Assembly: GCA_012270795.1 (NCBI GenBank)
Contig: JAAXHO010000033.1
Location: 1 to 33,502 of the forward strand
DNA: 33,502 bases
DNA from: Candidatus Poribacteria bacterium
GTDB taxonomy: Bacteria; Poribacteria; WGA-4E; WGA-3G
Direction of reading: 5' to 3'
The translations under genes and the position numbers were made by a program. Below the pieces are notes generated by a model. It was not told where the DNA came from, made no database searches, and saw only the letters and a program-made list of their open reading frames with translations. This document shows positions 17,020-26,117 of the stretch, one piece after another. Position 1 is the first letter of the stretch. Every line of letters starts with the position of its first letter.

Positions 17020-17856
17020 TTATACAGAATTCGTAGGTGTTATAGTCATTCTCGGAATCCCATCAATTATAAGATAAGACTTTTCGCACTTCTGACAAAT
17101 TACATGATGTTCGTCCCACATAATTTCACCCTTACACTTCGGACAGACAAGAATTTCTTTTAAAGATTTCCTTTGTCGTCTCCTTTTTTTTGAAATAAAT
17201 AATTTTATGGGTGATACAAATTTTCTGGGGACCAAACTTTTCAAAGTTAATAGCAATTGGTCATTATTTTTGTTTTGGTGTGGAGATGACAATAATTCTT
17301 CAATGGTATGTGGACATTTCAAATTTAACGGAGATTCCGGTTGGTCTAAAATTTCGTAGTCAATCTTGTCTTCCCATTCATATTGGACAAGGAATAAACG
17401 ATGGTGCATGATATGAAACTTCCTCCAATACTTATCCTTTGCAGCCAAAGTATGAAAAAGTTGACCGAACTCAGCTTTCTTTTCGTTTTTTCTAATTACA
17501 AGTTTACCATCAACCTCGTTAACTATCCAGTTGTGATAGGGCCAACCATATATCAACTCACCTACTTCAGACGGAGTTTCAATATATCCTCTGGTGGACA
17601 CTCGTCTCATTTCTGAGAGAAGATATTTTGGATCTTCCACATGCTCTAATACATGTAAGCAGATAATATAATCAAAGGAATTATCTGCGAAAGGTAAAAA
17701 CTGTCCGTCTGCTTCAACGATTGGTCTATCAGTAACAATCTTACCGCCGCGTTGTTCGTCATCATCAATGAATTTATCACACAAAACATCAGAGCGTATA
17801 TTCGGATTATGACCGCTTCCTATTTCTAATACAAAATCATTTGAACGAATGTTCAT
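17020..17856 (-). CDS. SAM methyltransferase with C-terminal Trm112-like zinc ribbon
   Basis: In this 278-residue protein a class I methyltransferase domain opens with [11 protein letters not shown] (SAM-binding motif I) and has [21 protein letters not shown], the Methyltransf_11 signature. The C-terminus is a Trm112-like zinc ribbon with Cys238, Cys241, Cys254 and Cys257 (CPKC…CQKC), then the typical IIDGIPRM ending. Trm112 is normally a separate activator of methyltransferases; here it appears fused. The start ATG overlaps the stop of the preceding methyltransferase (ATGA), so the two are translationally coupled. Substrate unknown, possibly a lipid or glycan-linked molecule. Confidence 0.85.
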   Translation of the reverse strand: MNIRSNDFVLEIGSGHNPNIRSDVLCDKFIDDDEQRGGKIVTDRPIVEADGQFLPFADNSFDYIICLHVLEHVEDPKYLLSEMRRVSTRGYIETPSEVGELIYGWPYHNWIVNEVDGKLVIRKNEKKAEFGQLFHTLAAKDKYWRKFHIMHHRLFLVQYEWEDKIDYEILDQPESPLNLKCPHTIEELLSSPHQNKNNDQLLLTLKSLVPRKFVSPIKLFISKKRRRQRKSLKEILVCPKCKGEIMWDEHHVICQKCEKSYLIIDGIPRMTITPTNSV

Positions 17857-18683
17857 TTTTGAACAACCATAGTAATGTAAGGACTTAAATATGGAAATAC
17901 ATTCGCAATAATCCTTCCTTTTATGCCAAAGCCAACAGCTTTTTTTGTTATACGTATTCCATGTAATTTAAAAAATTGGACGAGATCAATTGGATTTGCG
18001 AAATAAGCACTGTCTGCATCACCCCCCACAGCATTTGCTTGCAGTTCTGGTGTGCGATATATAAAATTTGGGGTTTTTGTTAATAAGCGTTTTCGTATGT
18101 AGAGACTCAAGTTGTGCATTAATTGTTGAAATGCCTGTTTTTTTGTTTCACCCCAAACGGGTCTCCCTTCTTTGCCGCACATCAAACGTAACCAATCAAG
18201 GAATGGTGTTAAAGGAGAACTGATATTCGGACCAGAAAGTACTATCCTTCCACTTTTTCGAACAATACGAATCATCTCCTTTAATGCGGTTTCTACGTCA
18301 GGTAGATGTTCTATCAGTTCGTTTGAACAAACTACGTCATAAGACTCGTCATCAAAAGGCAGCTCCAAAACATCACATACTTGGTATCGTAATTTCGCAT
18401 TTTCCCAGTCTTGCGCTTCTTCAAGAAAGAGTTTTGAAATATCTGTACCAACTACATCATAACCTGCTTGATTTAACATGCGGGCCGAGACACCGTTTCC
18501 ACAACCGAGATCTAATATCTTTGAACCTTTTGGAGCAAAACGAATTACCAAGTCTACATAGTGACGGAAATAATTCTCGTCATGCGCAGCCAAGAGGTTC
18601 TTATAGGATTCTGATGTTTCGTAGAATTCTCGCATCTGCTGTCGGATTTGCAAAGATGACTCAGTTACTTGCGTTTCAAGCAT
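17853..18683 (-). CDS. Class I SAM-dependent methyltransferase
   Basis: This 276-residue protein has motif I at about residues 57-66 ([12 protein letters not shown]), an acidic residue after the second strand (VVGTDIS), [24 protein letters not shown] and the post-motif [18 protein letters not shown]. The last 100 residues, with several hydrophobic patches, are not recognised and may form a substrate domain or membrane contact. It overlaps the downstream methyltransferase by four bases, forming a two-gene unit. Start signals are weak. A ubiquinone-like, glycan or small-molecule acceptor are all possible, and I cannot choose. Confidence 0.85.
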   Translation of the reverse strand: MLETQVTESSLQIRQQMREFYETSESYKNLLAAHDENYFRHYVDLVIRFAPKGSKILDLGCGNGVSARMLNQAGYDVVGTDISKLFLEEAQDWENAKLRYQVCDVLELPFDDESYDVVCSNELIEHLPDVETALKEMIRIVRKSGRIVLSGPNISSPLTPFLDWLRLMCGKEGRPVWGETKKQAFQQLMHNLSLYIRKRLLTKTPNFIYRTPELQANAVGGDADSAYFANPIDLVQFFKLHGIRITKKAVGFGIKGRIIANVFPYLSPYITMVVQK

Positions 18684-18760
18684 AATATATGTCCAACATG
18701 GTGTTTTTTTATCTTATGGTAATTTAGTCTTTTTTTATCAATCCCAACAATATCGGTATT

Positions 18761-19159
18761 TCAACGAAGATTATTCCAAGGTGTCTCATCATAAACATCA
18801 ATGAGTTGGTATCCCTCTTCACCTTTACTTGGACTGAGAGTGACAAATAACTTCGCTGGTTGAGACGAAACATTGAAGGATGCATGGACAACATCCGCAG
18901 CAATAAAGACTGAATCTCCCGCATTTAAGGTTTGCTTCTTATCCTCAAGCCACTGTTCCACGCTGCCTTCTATAACGTATATCACCTCTTCCTGTTCAGG
19001 ATGTTTATGGAAATCATGACCATAGCCAGGTGATAAACTGACTTCCATAGCTACAATATCTTTTGCACCAGTAGACTCTGGACGACTCAACCAACCGACT
19101 GTCCCCCAGTCTAATTCATCACGTTCAACTTCTGCCGATGCGATAAATTTTCCTTTCAC
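18761..19159 (-). CDS. Cupin-domain protein
   Basis: This 132-residue small beta-barrel protein of the cupin superfamily starts at GTG 19159 behind an aggggtga site. Cupin motif 1 is visible as HDFHKHPEQEEVIYVIEGSVE (metal-ligand histidines and glutamate), and motif 2 as AGDSVFIAADVVHASFN. Single-domain cupins may be metal-dependent dioxygenases, isomerases or simply ligand binders, and no specific activity can be assigned. It stands between the LamG cluster and the methyltransferase pair. Confidence 0.85.
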   Translation of the reverse strand: MKGKFIASAEVERDELDWGTVGWLSRPESTGAKDIVAMEVSLSPGYGHDFHKHPEQEEVIYVIEGSVEQWLEDKKQTLNAGDSVFIAADVVHASFNVSSQPAKLFVTLSPSKGEEGYQLIDVYDETPWNNLR

Positions 19160-19191
19160 TTAGTATCACCCCTTTATTTTTATTGAAAATG

Positions 19192-19221
19192 TTAAGGTGA
19201 ACCCAAAAGAGTTCACCTTAA
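19192..19221 (-). terminator. Stem-loop after the LamG cluster
   Basis: A perfect 11-base stem (19192-19202 with 19211-19221) with an 8-base loop lies 30-59 bases past the stop of the last LamG gene. On the minus strand it is followed by cattttcaataaaa, a weak U-rich tract. It is the best terminator candidate of the window and would separate the LamG genes from the cupin gene. Confidence 0.55.
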
Positions 19222-19250
19222 AGAACCAATTGGTGTAAGCTAGAAATCAG

Positions 19251-20021
19251 TTATTGCTCGTACTTAATAGTTCCCCAAGTCGTTGCTAATTTATCTCTTG
19301 GGTCGACTGCAGTACCAGATTGAAACCCAACTTCCATTTCAGCAATAACTTCTTCTTCAGTTAGGGCACGATTCCAAATTCGAACTTCATCAATCAAACC
19401 GAGAAACCGTCTATTAGCTCCCTCAGCTGTAGTTCCAACAAAGACATTTGATGTATCGCCAGCACCTGGTAATGGAGTCTTCCCGCCAAATTCACCGATA
19501 TTTTCTCCATTTAGCCAATACCTATGGAATTCTCCATCAACTTGAGCAACAACATGTATCCATTCATTAAGAGGAAGTTCAGTTGAACAGGTACTTCCAC
19601 CACCAGCACTAAAATGCATACATAAACTTGGTGATTCTGTATAGAAACTATACGATCTGGGACCATTACCTTTTGACAAAATTCCTTGCCAACGTTGGTT
19701 ATTCGGTCCCATGTGTCTTTCAGCATTAATCCATGCCATGACTGTTACACCGGATTCAACGGTTAGACTTGGGTCATGTGGCACTTCCACCCAGTCAGTT
19801 GTACCGTTTAATTTCAAAGCTTTACCAAACTTGCCATCTACGTGTTCTGGTGTGCCATTAATTACACCGTTATTACTATATTGTGAGTGATCAATAGTAT
19901 TCTCTCCATCTAATTCGTCAAAAGAGAAGTAGAGGATGAGTGTGTCATCTGTTTCATCCGCTGCAAAAGAAAATGCAGCAACGAATAAAGTGAGAGTCAA
20001 TACAACAAAAATAGACTTCAT
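19251..20021 (-). CDS. Secreted LamG-domain protein 1
   Basis: This 256-residue protein has a signal peptide at residues 1-20 (…FVAAFSFA) followed by one LamG/concanavalin-like jellyroll at about 28-230 (LYFSFDELDGENTIDHSQYSNN start, GLIDEVRIWNRALTEEE end). Cysteines in SLCMHFSAGGGSTC may form a disulfide. After the domain a short linker leads to the tail DKLATTWGTIKYEQ at the very C-terminus, shared with the other three LamG paralogues here. A ggagg site precedes ATG. LamG domains bind carbohydrates or proteins, so an extracellular adhesive or host-interaction role is plausible. No catalytic residues are seen. Confidence 0.87.
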   Translation of the reverse strand: MKSIFVVLTLTLFVAAFSFAADETDDTLILYFSFDELDGENTIDHSQYSNNGVINGTPEHVDGKFGKALKLNGTTDWVEVPHDPSLTVESGVTVMAWINAERHMGPNNQRWQGILSKGNGPRSYSFYTESPSLCMHFSAGGGSTCSTELPLNEWIHVVAQVDGEFHRYWLNGENIGEFGGKTPLPGAGDTSNVFVGTTAEGANRRFLGLIDEVRIWNRALTEEEVIAEMEVGFQSGTAVDPRDKLATTWGTIKYEQ

Positions 20022-20112
20022 AATTTAATTATCCTCCAAAGATAATTTTATTCTTCAAAATTTGAAGTTTTTGAAAAAATTCGTGACAGGACAAATTCTA
20101 TCAGGAATATAA

Positions 20113-20886
20113 TTATCGTTTATTTGCTTTTATAGTTCCCCACGTAGTTGTTAATTTCTGCCGTGGGTCAACTGGAAAAAGTTCAAAGTGTCCTTTCTCC
20201 ATCTGTTCGCTGATTTCATCTTCGGTAAGTGCCCGACTCCAAATACGCACCTCATCAATTAGACCCATGAATTCACGTGCACCTTCATGTGTCTTACCAA
20301 TAAAGACATTCATAGTATCAGCAGCCCCAGGTGGATTGGCTTTTCCACCGTATTCACCAACATTTTTGCCATCTATCCAATAGCGATGGAATCCATCAGA
20401 TACTTGTGCAGCAACATGTTGCCATTGGTTTTCTACAACCTTACCATCACAAGAACTTCCGCCCCCATTTACACTAAAGTGTAAACACCCCTTTCCTGTC
20501 TCTGTATAGAAACTATAGGAACGTGGACCATTGCTCTTTGCTAAGATACCTTGCCACTGTGCATTGTTAGGTCCTGAAATCCTTTCTGGATTTATCCAAG
20601 CCATAACAGTAACTGCTTCATCAACAGTAAGAGTTTCATGATGTGGAATTTCAATCCAATCAGATGAACCATTTAGTTTTAGAGCTTTTCCAAATTGTCC
20701 CTCAACATGCTCTGGATTGCCAACTATAGTACCATTGTTTCCATATTTTGAATGGTCAATGGCCTCATCACCCTCAATAGTATCAAAGGACATATAAAGA
20801 ATCAGTGCATCCTCTGGCTCAATTAAGGCATAAGAAATAGACGTAAATACTGCGATTATCGTTACCATAATACATAAAGTTTTCAT
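20113..20886 (-). CDS. Secreted LamG-domain protein 2
   Basis: This 257-residue paralogue of the adjacent LamG genes has a signal peptide ending around SISYA (residue 20), one LamG jellyroll and the same end, QKLTTTWGTIKANKR. It keeps the paired cysteines (KGCLHFSVNGGGSSC). A ggag site precedes the ATG. The gap to LamG 1 is 91 bases, so co-transcription is likely. It has diverged clearly from its neighbours, suggesting an old duplication with conserved architecture. Confidence 0.87.
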   Translation of the reverse strand: MKTLCIMVTIIAVFTSISYALIEPEDALILYMSFDTIEGDEAIDHSKYGNNGTIVGNPEHVEGQFGKALKLNGSSDWIEIPHHETLTVDEAVTVMAWINPERISGPNNAQWQGILAKSNGPRSYSFYTETGKGCLHFSVNGGGSSCDGKVVENQWQHVAAQVSDGFHRYWIDGKNVGEYGGKANPPGAADTMNVFIGKTHEGAREFMGLIDEVRIWSRALTEDEISEQMEKGHFELFPVDPRQKLTTTWGTIKANKR

Positions 20887-20988
20887 GATTTTCTCCTTAT
20901 TGATTAAGTAATCATTTTAGACTCATTTTCTGACAATGTTAAATCAATTTTGACCCAGTTATAAAAATGATATTAGTTTTATTATTCT

Positions 20989-21147
20989 AACCTAAGTTGC
21001 CACCTACTTTCAGAATACTCTTGTTGGAGGGGTTTCTAACCCCGATTTATGACAAGTCGTATCAGCATTCGTTGTTTTTCTATTTTCTGTTATCAATCGG
21101 GGTTAGAAAACCCTCCAACAAATAATAGGTAGCAAGCAACTTAGGTT
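20989..21147. repeat. Inverted-repeat element between LamG genes
   Basis: An inner inverted repeat at 21021-21047/21095-21121 (27 bases, one mismatch) carries the same ggggtttctaacccc core as 199-266 and 1333-1413. Outer imperfect arms (about 20989-21008 and 21126-21147, containing cctaagttgc/gcaacttagg) extend it to about 159 bases. The distal arm ends in the stop codon of LamG 3. This element and AT-rich sequence fill the 259-base gap between LamG 3 and LamG 2. Confidence 0.75.
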
Positions 21148-21925
21148 ATTCTACTTTGAGATGTCCCCATGTTGTTGTTAGTTTCTGTCGTGGGTCCACT
21201 GGAAATATCTCAAAATGCCCTTTATTCATCTGTTCGTTAATTTCATCTTCAGTGAGTGCGCGATTCCAGATACGCACTTCGTCCATCAAACCGAGGTACA
21301 TTTGCGCAGCACCACCGCTATCTGTTCCAATAAAGACATTAGATGTGTCTGTTAAACCTGGCGGATCCGGTTTGTTAACAGATTCCCCGACTTTCTGGCC
21401 ATTTATCCAATAACGGTGCGTTCCATTATCTATCTGAGCGACTACATGTTGCCAAACGTTTAGCTGCACTTTCCCTTGGCTGAGAGTGCCTCCCCCATTC
21501 GGTGGACCAACACTGAAATGCAAACATTCGCAAGCGGAATCAGTATAGAAACTATAGGAACGTGGGTTATTACCTTTTGCCAGTATACCTTGCCATTGTG
21601 CGTTATTCGGTCCGGTATGTCTTTCAGCATTAATCCAAGCCATGACGGTAACGTTCTTATCAACAGTGAGACTTTCATGATGCGGGATTTCAACCCAGTC
21701 ACTTTGTCCATTTAACTGCAACGCCTTACCAAATTTACCCTCAACAAGTTTCGGATCCCCCTTTATATCGCCATGGTTTCCATGCATTGAATGGTCTGTA
21801 GCCTTCTCATCATCAATCGTATCAAAAGACATGTAAAGAATCAGTGAATCATCCAGTTCATTCTGTGCGAAAGAGACAGATACAATTAATGAAATTAAAA
21901 CTAACATTATACTTATAATTCTCAT
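21146..21925 (-). CDS. Secreted LamG-domain protein 3
   Basis: This 259-residue protein has a signal peptide ending near SVSFA (residue 20), a LamG jellyroll and the shared tail QKLTTTWGHLKVE. One of the two cysteines that bracket the central loop in LamG 1 and 2 is replaced by a longer glycine-rich loop (GPPNGGGTLSQG), while ACECLHF keeps two others. A gaagga site precedes the ATG. The stop codon lies within the arm of a palindromic repeat, suggesting the repeat inserted at the gene's end. Confidence 0.87.
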   Translation of the reverse strand: MRIISIMLVLISLIVSVSFAQNELDDSLILYMSFDTIDDEKATDHSMHGNHGDIKGDPKLVEGKFGKALQLNGQSDWVEIPHHESLTVDKNVTVMAWINAERHTGPNNAQWQGILAKGNNPRSYSFYTDSACECLHFSVGPPNGGGTLSQGKVQLNVWQHVVAQIDNGTHRYWINGQKVGESVNKPDPPGLTDTSNVFIGTDSGGAAQMYLGLMDEVRIWNRALTEDEINEQMNKGHFEIFPVDPRQKLTTTWGHLKVE

Positions 21926-22024
21926 TTTATTCCTTCATTAGTATTTATTGACAGGGTTATTTAGTTTTAAGAATTATCAGTTGATGTGTGTTACTTAAAG
22001 TTTATATCGTAGGTCCAAATCAAG

Positions 22025-22195
22025 AAATCAACGGTATGAATGCCTTTTGGCATTCCCCCAAATCAACGCTACAAATGCCATTTAGGCATTTGGCGGGAAT
22101 GAATGTCTTATTGGCATTCCCCGGGTAGAGCGTAAGCGAAACCCGACATGTATTGTTTTCGGTTATCATGTCGGGTTTCCGCTTACGCTCTACCC
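22025..22195. repeat. Composite repeat with long hairpin
   Basis: The 376-base gap between LamG 4 and LamG 3 holds several structures. A 43-base segment (22025-22067) matches 135-177 with one mismatch. Small palindromes built on aatgcc/ggcatt lie at about 22038-22115. A long hairpin has arms 22123-22150 and 22167-22195, complementary over 28 bases apart from one extra c, with a 16-base loop. No reading frame is supported. The long hairpin is a different repeat type from the ggggtttctaacccc family. Confidence 0.75.
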
Positions 22196-22301
22196 GACCT
22201 ACGCATCTAATTCACGAATGTTATAAATATCTGTCAAAATACCTAAAACTGAATAACCCTGATTTATTGATGCGACGAACAATTGATGATTGTACGACAA
22301 G

Positions 22302-23084
22302 TTATTGTTTTACTTTCAGATAACCCCATGTCGTTGTTAGTTTTTGGCGTGGGTCAACAGGAAATATCTCAAAATGCCCTTTATTCATCTGATCCTTGAT
22401 TTCATCTTCAGTGAGAGCGCGATTCCAAATACGGACTTCATCAATCAAACCGAGAAACCAACGTATATTATTTCCACCTGCTGTTCCAATTACCACAGGA
22501 TTTGTGTCTTCTAATCCAGGCGGATTCGGTTTGTTACTGATTTCTCCAACTTTTTCTCCGTTGATCCAATAACGGTGCGTACCATCATTAAATTGAACAG
22601 CAACATGTTGCCACACATTTAACGCAATTTCACCATTGCACACACTCCCACCTCCGTTGGGCGGACCTATACTTAAGTGTAAACACTTGCTATTTCTCTC
22701 AGTCCATAAACTATAGGAACGTGGACTATTTCCCTTTGCAAAGATCCCTTGCCATTGTCCATTATCGGGTCCTGCATGTCTCTCAGTTTTGATCCAAGCC
22801 ATAGCAGTAACAGCTTCGTCTACTGTCAACGATTCATGGTGTGGGATTTCTACAAAGTCTGAATCTCCATCAAATTCAAGGGCTTTATCGAACCTTCCTT
22901 CAACATGTTCTGTATCACCCATAATTACACCATTGTTTCCATATATAGAATGGTCTATAACCTCGTCACGATCAATTGTATCAAAGGACATATACAAGAA
23001 TAGTGAATCTTCAAGTTCTTCAACAGCAAAAGATGTTGATACGCCAACAAACATAAGTGTTAACAAAATAAATAAATGTTTCAA
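22302..23084 (-). CDS. Secreted LamG-domain protein 4
   Basis: I choose the TTG at 23084 as start because it has a gaggtg site five bases upstream and yields a signal peptide (KHLFILLTLMFVGVSTSFA) aligned with its paralogues. A TTG at 23096 would add four residues. The protein is about 260 residues with one LamG jellyroll and the common tail QKLTTTWGYLKVKQ. It begins 20 bases after the stop of the CRTAC1-like gene, so it is probably the last gene of that operon and the founder next to which the other LamG copies arose. Confidence 0.85.
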   Translation of the reverse strand: MKHLFILLTLMFVGVSTSFAVEELEDSLFLYMSFDTIDRDEVIDHSIYGNNGVIMGDTEHVEGRFDKALEFDGDSDFVEIPHHESLTVDEAVTAMAWIKTERHAGPDNGQWQGIFAKGNSPRSYSLWTERNSKCLHLSIGPPNGGGSVCNGEIALNVWQHVAVQFNDGTHRYWINGEKVGEISNKPNPPGLEDTNPVVIGTAGGNNIRWFLGLIDEVRIWNRALTEDEIKDQMNKGHFEIFPVDPRQKLTTTWGYLKVKQ

Positions 23085-23104
23085 AATGCACCTCAAATAT
23101 GAAC

Positions 23105-24817
23105 CTAATTACTACTTGCTTTTTCTAACGGAACAATTTTTTCGCCTTCAACGGCTACATATCTATGATTAACTGGTAGATCTGTACTGCTGTCAGTTTG
23201 ACCAGATGTCCACCGAATTTCTATATAATCAATCTGTTTCGCTTCACCAACACCAAAATGTGTACGCAAATCATGGAATGATAGATAACTCCCTCCACTC
23301 TGCACTTCACGATACTGAACGTGATTTCCAGTCACTACCTTGATTCTTGTCCCAATTCCTGAACGGTTACTCTTTTTCCCAACTACGTTTAACTGTATCC
23401 AATTGTTTTGGTTGCCAACAACATTTTGCAGTAGATCAGGACGTTGATTGATATTAGACACCAATATATCAAGATCGCCATCATTATCGTAATCACCAAT
23501 AGCAACACCACGGCTAACCTTTTTCAAAGCTAAACCATCATTCTGTGTTTTTACATTTGCAAACTTACCATCTCCTAAATTACGAAATAAAAGATTCTTT
23601 TGAGGATAAGAAACATGCTTTTCAAGCATTGAAATATTATCCATCAAATGTCCATTGGCTACAAAGATGTCTTGATACCCATCGTTATCATAGTCAATAA
23701 ACTTTATACCCCAACCGAGATAACCGTGAGTTACTTCCGCTATTCCAGAAGATATCGTATTGTCAATAAAGAAACTGCCATCGTGATTATGATAAAGTGT
23801 ATTTGTCTCTGTCTGATAGTTGCTGACGGTTAGGTCAAGTTTACCATCGTTGTTATAGTCCCCGAAATCTGTACCCATGCCAGCTTCTTCTTTTCCCATA
23901 TCATTGTAACAAACACCAGAAATTAATGCAACCTCTAAAATTTTACTATTTTCTTGGTTCTGAAATAGAAAATTCGGATCTTGATCGTTTGCTACATATA
24001 AGTCTATATCACCATCCCCATCATAATCACCAAACGTTACCCCTAATCCATGCATCGGTTGAAGGGTTTTAGGCTGAAACAGAGTTGACATATCAATGAA
24101 TGTGCCATCCCCGTTGTTCCTGAAGAAAGTATCATGAACTGCAAGGTACGCATGCGGTCCACAATAAATATGAACTCCTTTCTCCTCACATCGTATTTCT
24201 TCCTTCGGATTATAATCAGCGTAATTCGTTATATATAAGTCCAAATCCCCATCATTATCCACATCTGCAAAAGCACAACTTGTTCCCCATTTTTCATTTT
24301 TAACATGGGCTTGTATTGTTATGTCTGAAAAAGTACCATCTCCGTTGTTGCGATAAAGTTGATCATCACCAAAATTCGTAACATACAGATCAAGGTCACC
24401 ATCATTATCATAATCTCCAACAGTTGCACCAACTCCATAAGAAATGCTACCTACACCTGCAATTTCGGTGACATCAGAAAATGTGCCATCACCGTTGTTT
24501 CTATAGAGCACATTCTGTAACTTCTTGTCTTGTGTATTTCCTTTCTGATTTGCTCCATTGACGAAATAGATATCAAGAAATCCATCGTTGTCATAATCAA
24601 AAAAACCGCAACCAGAACCGAGAAATTCATTGAATAGTCTTAATCCACTCCTGCCATCTGAATGCACAAAATTTATGCCAGCTGACTCGGTTACATCAAC
24701 AAAAAGGGATTCAGCAAAACTTATTACAGAATATTGGAATAAGAAAATAAAAATGAAAACCTTAGGGGTGAAAAAATTGAAGAGAAAAATCTTATTGTTA
24801 CAGTATAACTTTGACAT
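23105..24817 (-). CDS. CRTAC1-like FG-GAP/VCBS-repeat protein with ASPIC/UnbV domain
   Basis: This 570-residue exported protein has an N-terminal hydrophobic segment at about residues 16-34. At least seven FG-GAP/VCBS blades follow, recognisable by repeated DYDNDGDLDLYV-type calcium-binding loops and 'LYRNNGDGTFSDVT' linkers, which predict a seven-bladed beta-propeller. The C-terminal ASPIC/UnbV domain is at about 475-560 (NNWIQLNVVGKKSNRSGIG, RWTSGQTD). This is the architecture of bacterial CRTAC1 homologues, which are secreted and of unknown function. It follows a TPR gene by 39 bases and precedes LamG 4, a grouping that suggests a shared surface role. Confidence 0.92.
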   Translation of the reverse strand: MSKLYCNNKIFLFNFFTPKVFIFIFLFQYSVISFAESLFVDVTESAGINFVHSDGRSGLRLFNEFLGSGCGFFDYDNDGFLDIYFVNGANQKGNTQDKKLQNVLYRNNGDGTFSDVTEIAGVGSISYGVGATVGDYDNDGDLDLYVTNFGDDQLYRNNGDGTFSDITIQAHVKNEKWGTSCAFADVDNDGDLDLYITNYADYNPKEEIRCEEKGVHIYCGPHAYLAVHDTFFRNNGDGTFIDMSTLFQPKTLQPMHGLGVTFGDYDGDGDIDLYVANDQDPNFLFQNQENSKILEVALISGVCYNDMGKEEAGMGTDFGDYNNDGKLDLTVSNYQTETNTLYHNHDGSFFIDNTISSGIAEVTHGYLGWGIKFIDYDNDGYQDIFVANGHLMDNISMLEKHVSYPQKNLLFRNLGDGKFANVKTQNDGLALKKVSRGVAIGDYDNDGDLDILVSNINQRPDLLQNVVGNQNNWIQLNVVGKKSNRSGIGTRIKVVTGNHVQYREVQSGGSYLSFHDLRTHFGVGEAKQIDYIEIRWTSGQTDSSTDLPVNHRYVAVEGEKIVPLEKASSN

Positions 24818-24856
24818 AGATTGTTTATGCTAAATCCTGTTTTCTGTACGAAAGTC

Positions 24857-26107
24857 CTACTTATTACGTTCCAATTTACGTAATGCAGTCCAAGCGTCTT
24901 TGTCATTCGCGTCGATTTTTGTTATTTTCTTGTATATTTCAATTGCCTTTTGTATCTGCCCCCGTTTTGTATATATTTCAGCTAATCCATGATATGCCAA
25001 AGTCAGTTTCGGCATCTTCTTAATTGCATTTTGTAAATGTGATTCCGCCTTGTCATACTTCCTTTGCATAGAATAGATCCATCCTAATCGCACATGTGCT
25101 TCAACTGCATTTAGATCCAACACAAGCACCTTATTAAAAAGTGGAATTGCACGTTGTGGTTGGTTAATGTCCATATATAATCTTCCCAACTTATCATACC
25201 CTTGAACGAATTCAGGATTCAACATAATAAGTGCCTTGTAAGTACCAATTGCTGCATTGATATGTTTGTGTGCTAAATGGAGTTCTGCTAATTTAAGCCG
25301 AAGTGGAGCATCTAATGGGTTTTCTTTTAATACACCTTCAATCGCATACCTCTTGTCGTAATAGGACTTCATCAGTTGAAACTGTTTCAACTGCTCAGAT
25401 GCAGATTTCATGTCACCGAGTAGACGATATGCTTTGGCAAGATTATAGTATGCACTCTGTATGTATGGCTTTTTCTTGATTGCGGTCTTATAATGTAATA
25501 CCGCATCTTGCGGCTTATTTTGCATTAACGCAATTAAACCAAGCCATTCATAGACTTCAGGAAATTCAGATTTCAGTAGCAACGTCTTCCGAAATGCACT
25601 TAGTGCCTTATCAAACTTCGCTTGATGTGTGTAAATATAACCAAGGCGGTAATGCGTATCAGCTACCTTCGGACAACTTTGAACTGCTGCAATAGCATGC
25701 TGTTCTGCAATATCTAATTTACTTTGTTTACAATAGATTTCTGAGAGTAATAGATGTGTAAAACCATATAATCGACTATTTGCAGTTTTATTTTCTGCCT
25801 GCTTTATTGTTAATATTGTTTCAGATGTTTTTATGGCCAAATCCAGATCATCTTGCAATTTATACAAATTGGCAAGTTGATAAAGTACGTTAATATCGTT
25901 GGGATTCCGTGATAGAACCGACTTAAAGGTATCAGCAGCTTTATCATAAAGTCGTAACTTTATGTATTCAATACCTTTTTGTACTTCCAAATTTGGCGTT
26001 TCGGTCCTAATAACAGGTGGGTTGTACAATAGGATAATTATAAAAACAAAAACCCCAAACGTAAGTCTGTTTTTTATACAACTATGACGTTTCTGTCCAA
26101 TTACCAT
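24857..26107 (-). CDS. Membrane-anchored TPR-repeat protein
   Basis: I start at the ATG at 26107 (416 residues), which lies just past the preceding stop codon. A longer frame to 26140 would overlap the neighbouring gene. A transmembrane or signal segment lies at about residues 18-33 (FGVFVFIIILLYNPP). The rest is about ten tandem TPRs, for example YDKAADTFKSVLSRNPNDIN and KAIEIYKKITKIDANDKDAW near the end. TPR partners of CRTAC1-like proteins are common in several phyla. It is located between the CMD-like and CRTAC1-like genes in a five-gene run beginning with tatA. It is a likely assembly scaffold in the periplasm. Confidence 0.87.
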   Translation of the reverse strand: MVIGQKRHSCIKNRLTFGVFVFIIILLYNPPVIRTETPNLEVQKGIEYIKLRLYDKAADTFKSVLSRNPNDINVLYQLANLYKLQDDLDLAIKTSETILTIKQAENKTANSRLYGFTHLLLSEIYCKQSKLDIAEQHAIAAVQSCPKVADTHYRLGYIYTHQAKFDKALSAFRKTLLLKSEFPEVYEWLGLIALMQNKPQDAVLHYKTAIKKKPYIQSAYYNLAKAYRLLGDMKSASEQLKQFQLMKSYYDKRYAIEGVLKENPLDAPLRLKLAELHLAHKHINAAIGTYKALIMLNPEFVQGYDKLGRLYMDINQPQRAIPLFNKVLVLDLNAVEAHVRLGWIYSMQRKYDKAESHLQNAIKKMPKLTLAYHGLAEIYTKRGQIQKAIEIYKKITKIDANDKDAWTALRKLERNK

Positions 26108-26117
26108 GTTGATATTC

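Noticed and set aside
20053-20067. Palindrome cttcaaa/tttgaag as terminator of LamG 2
   Set aside because: The T run follows on the plus strand, not on the minus strand where the gene lies.
22025-22195. CRISPR-like array
   Set aside because: The repeated aatgcc/ggcatt units are short palindromes of unequal spacing, without regular repeats and spacers and without cas genes.
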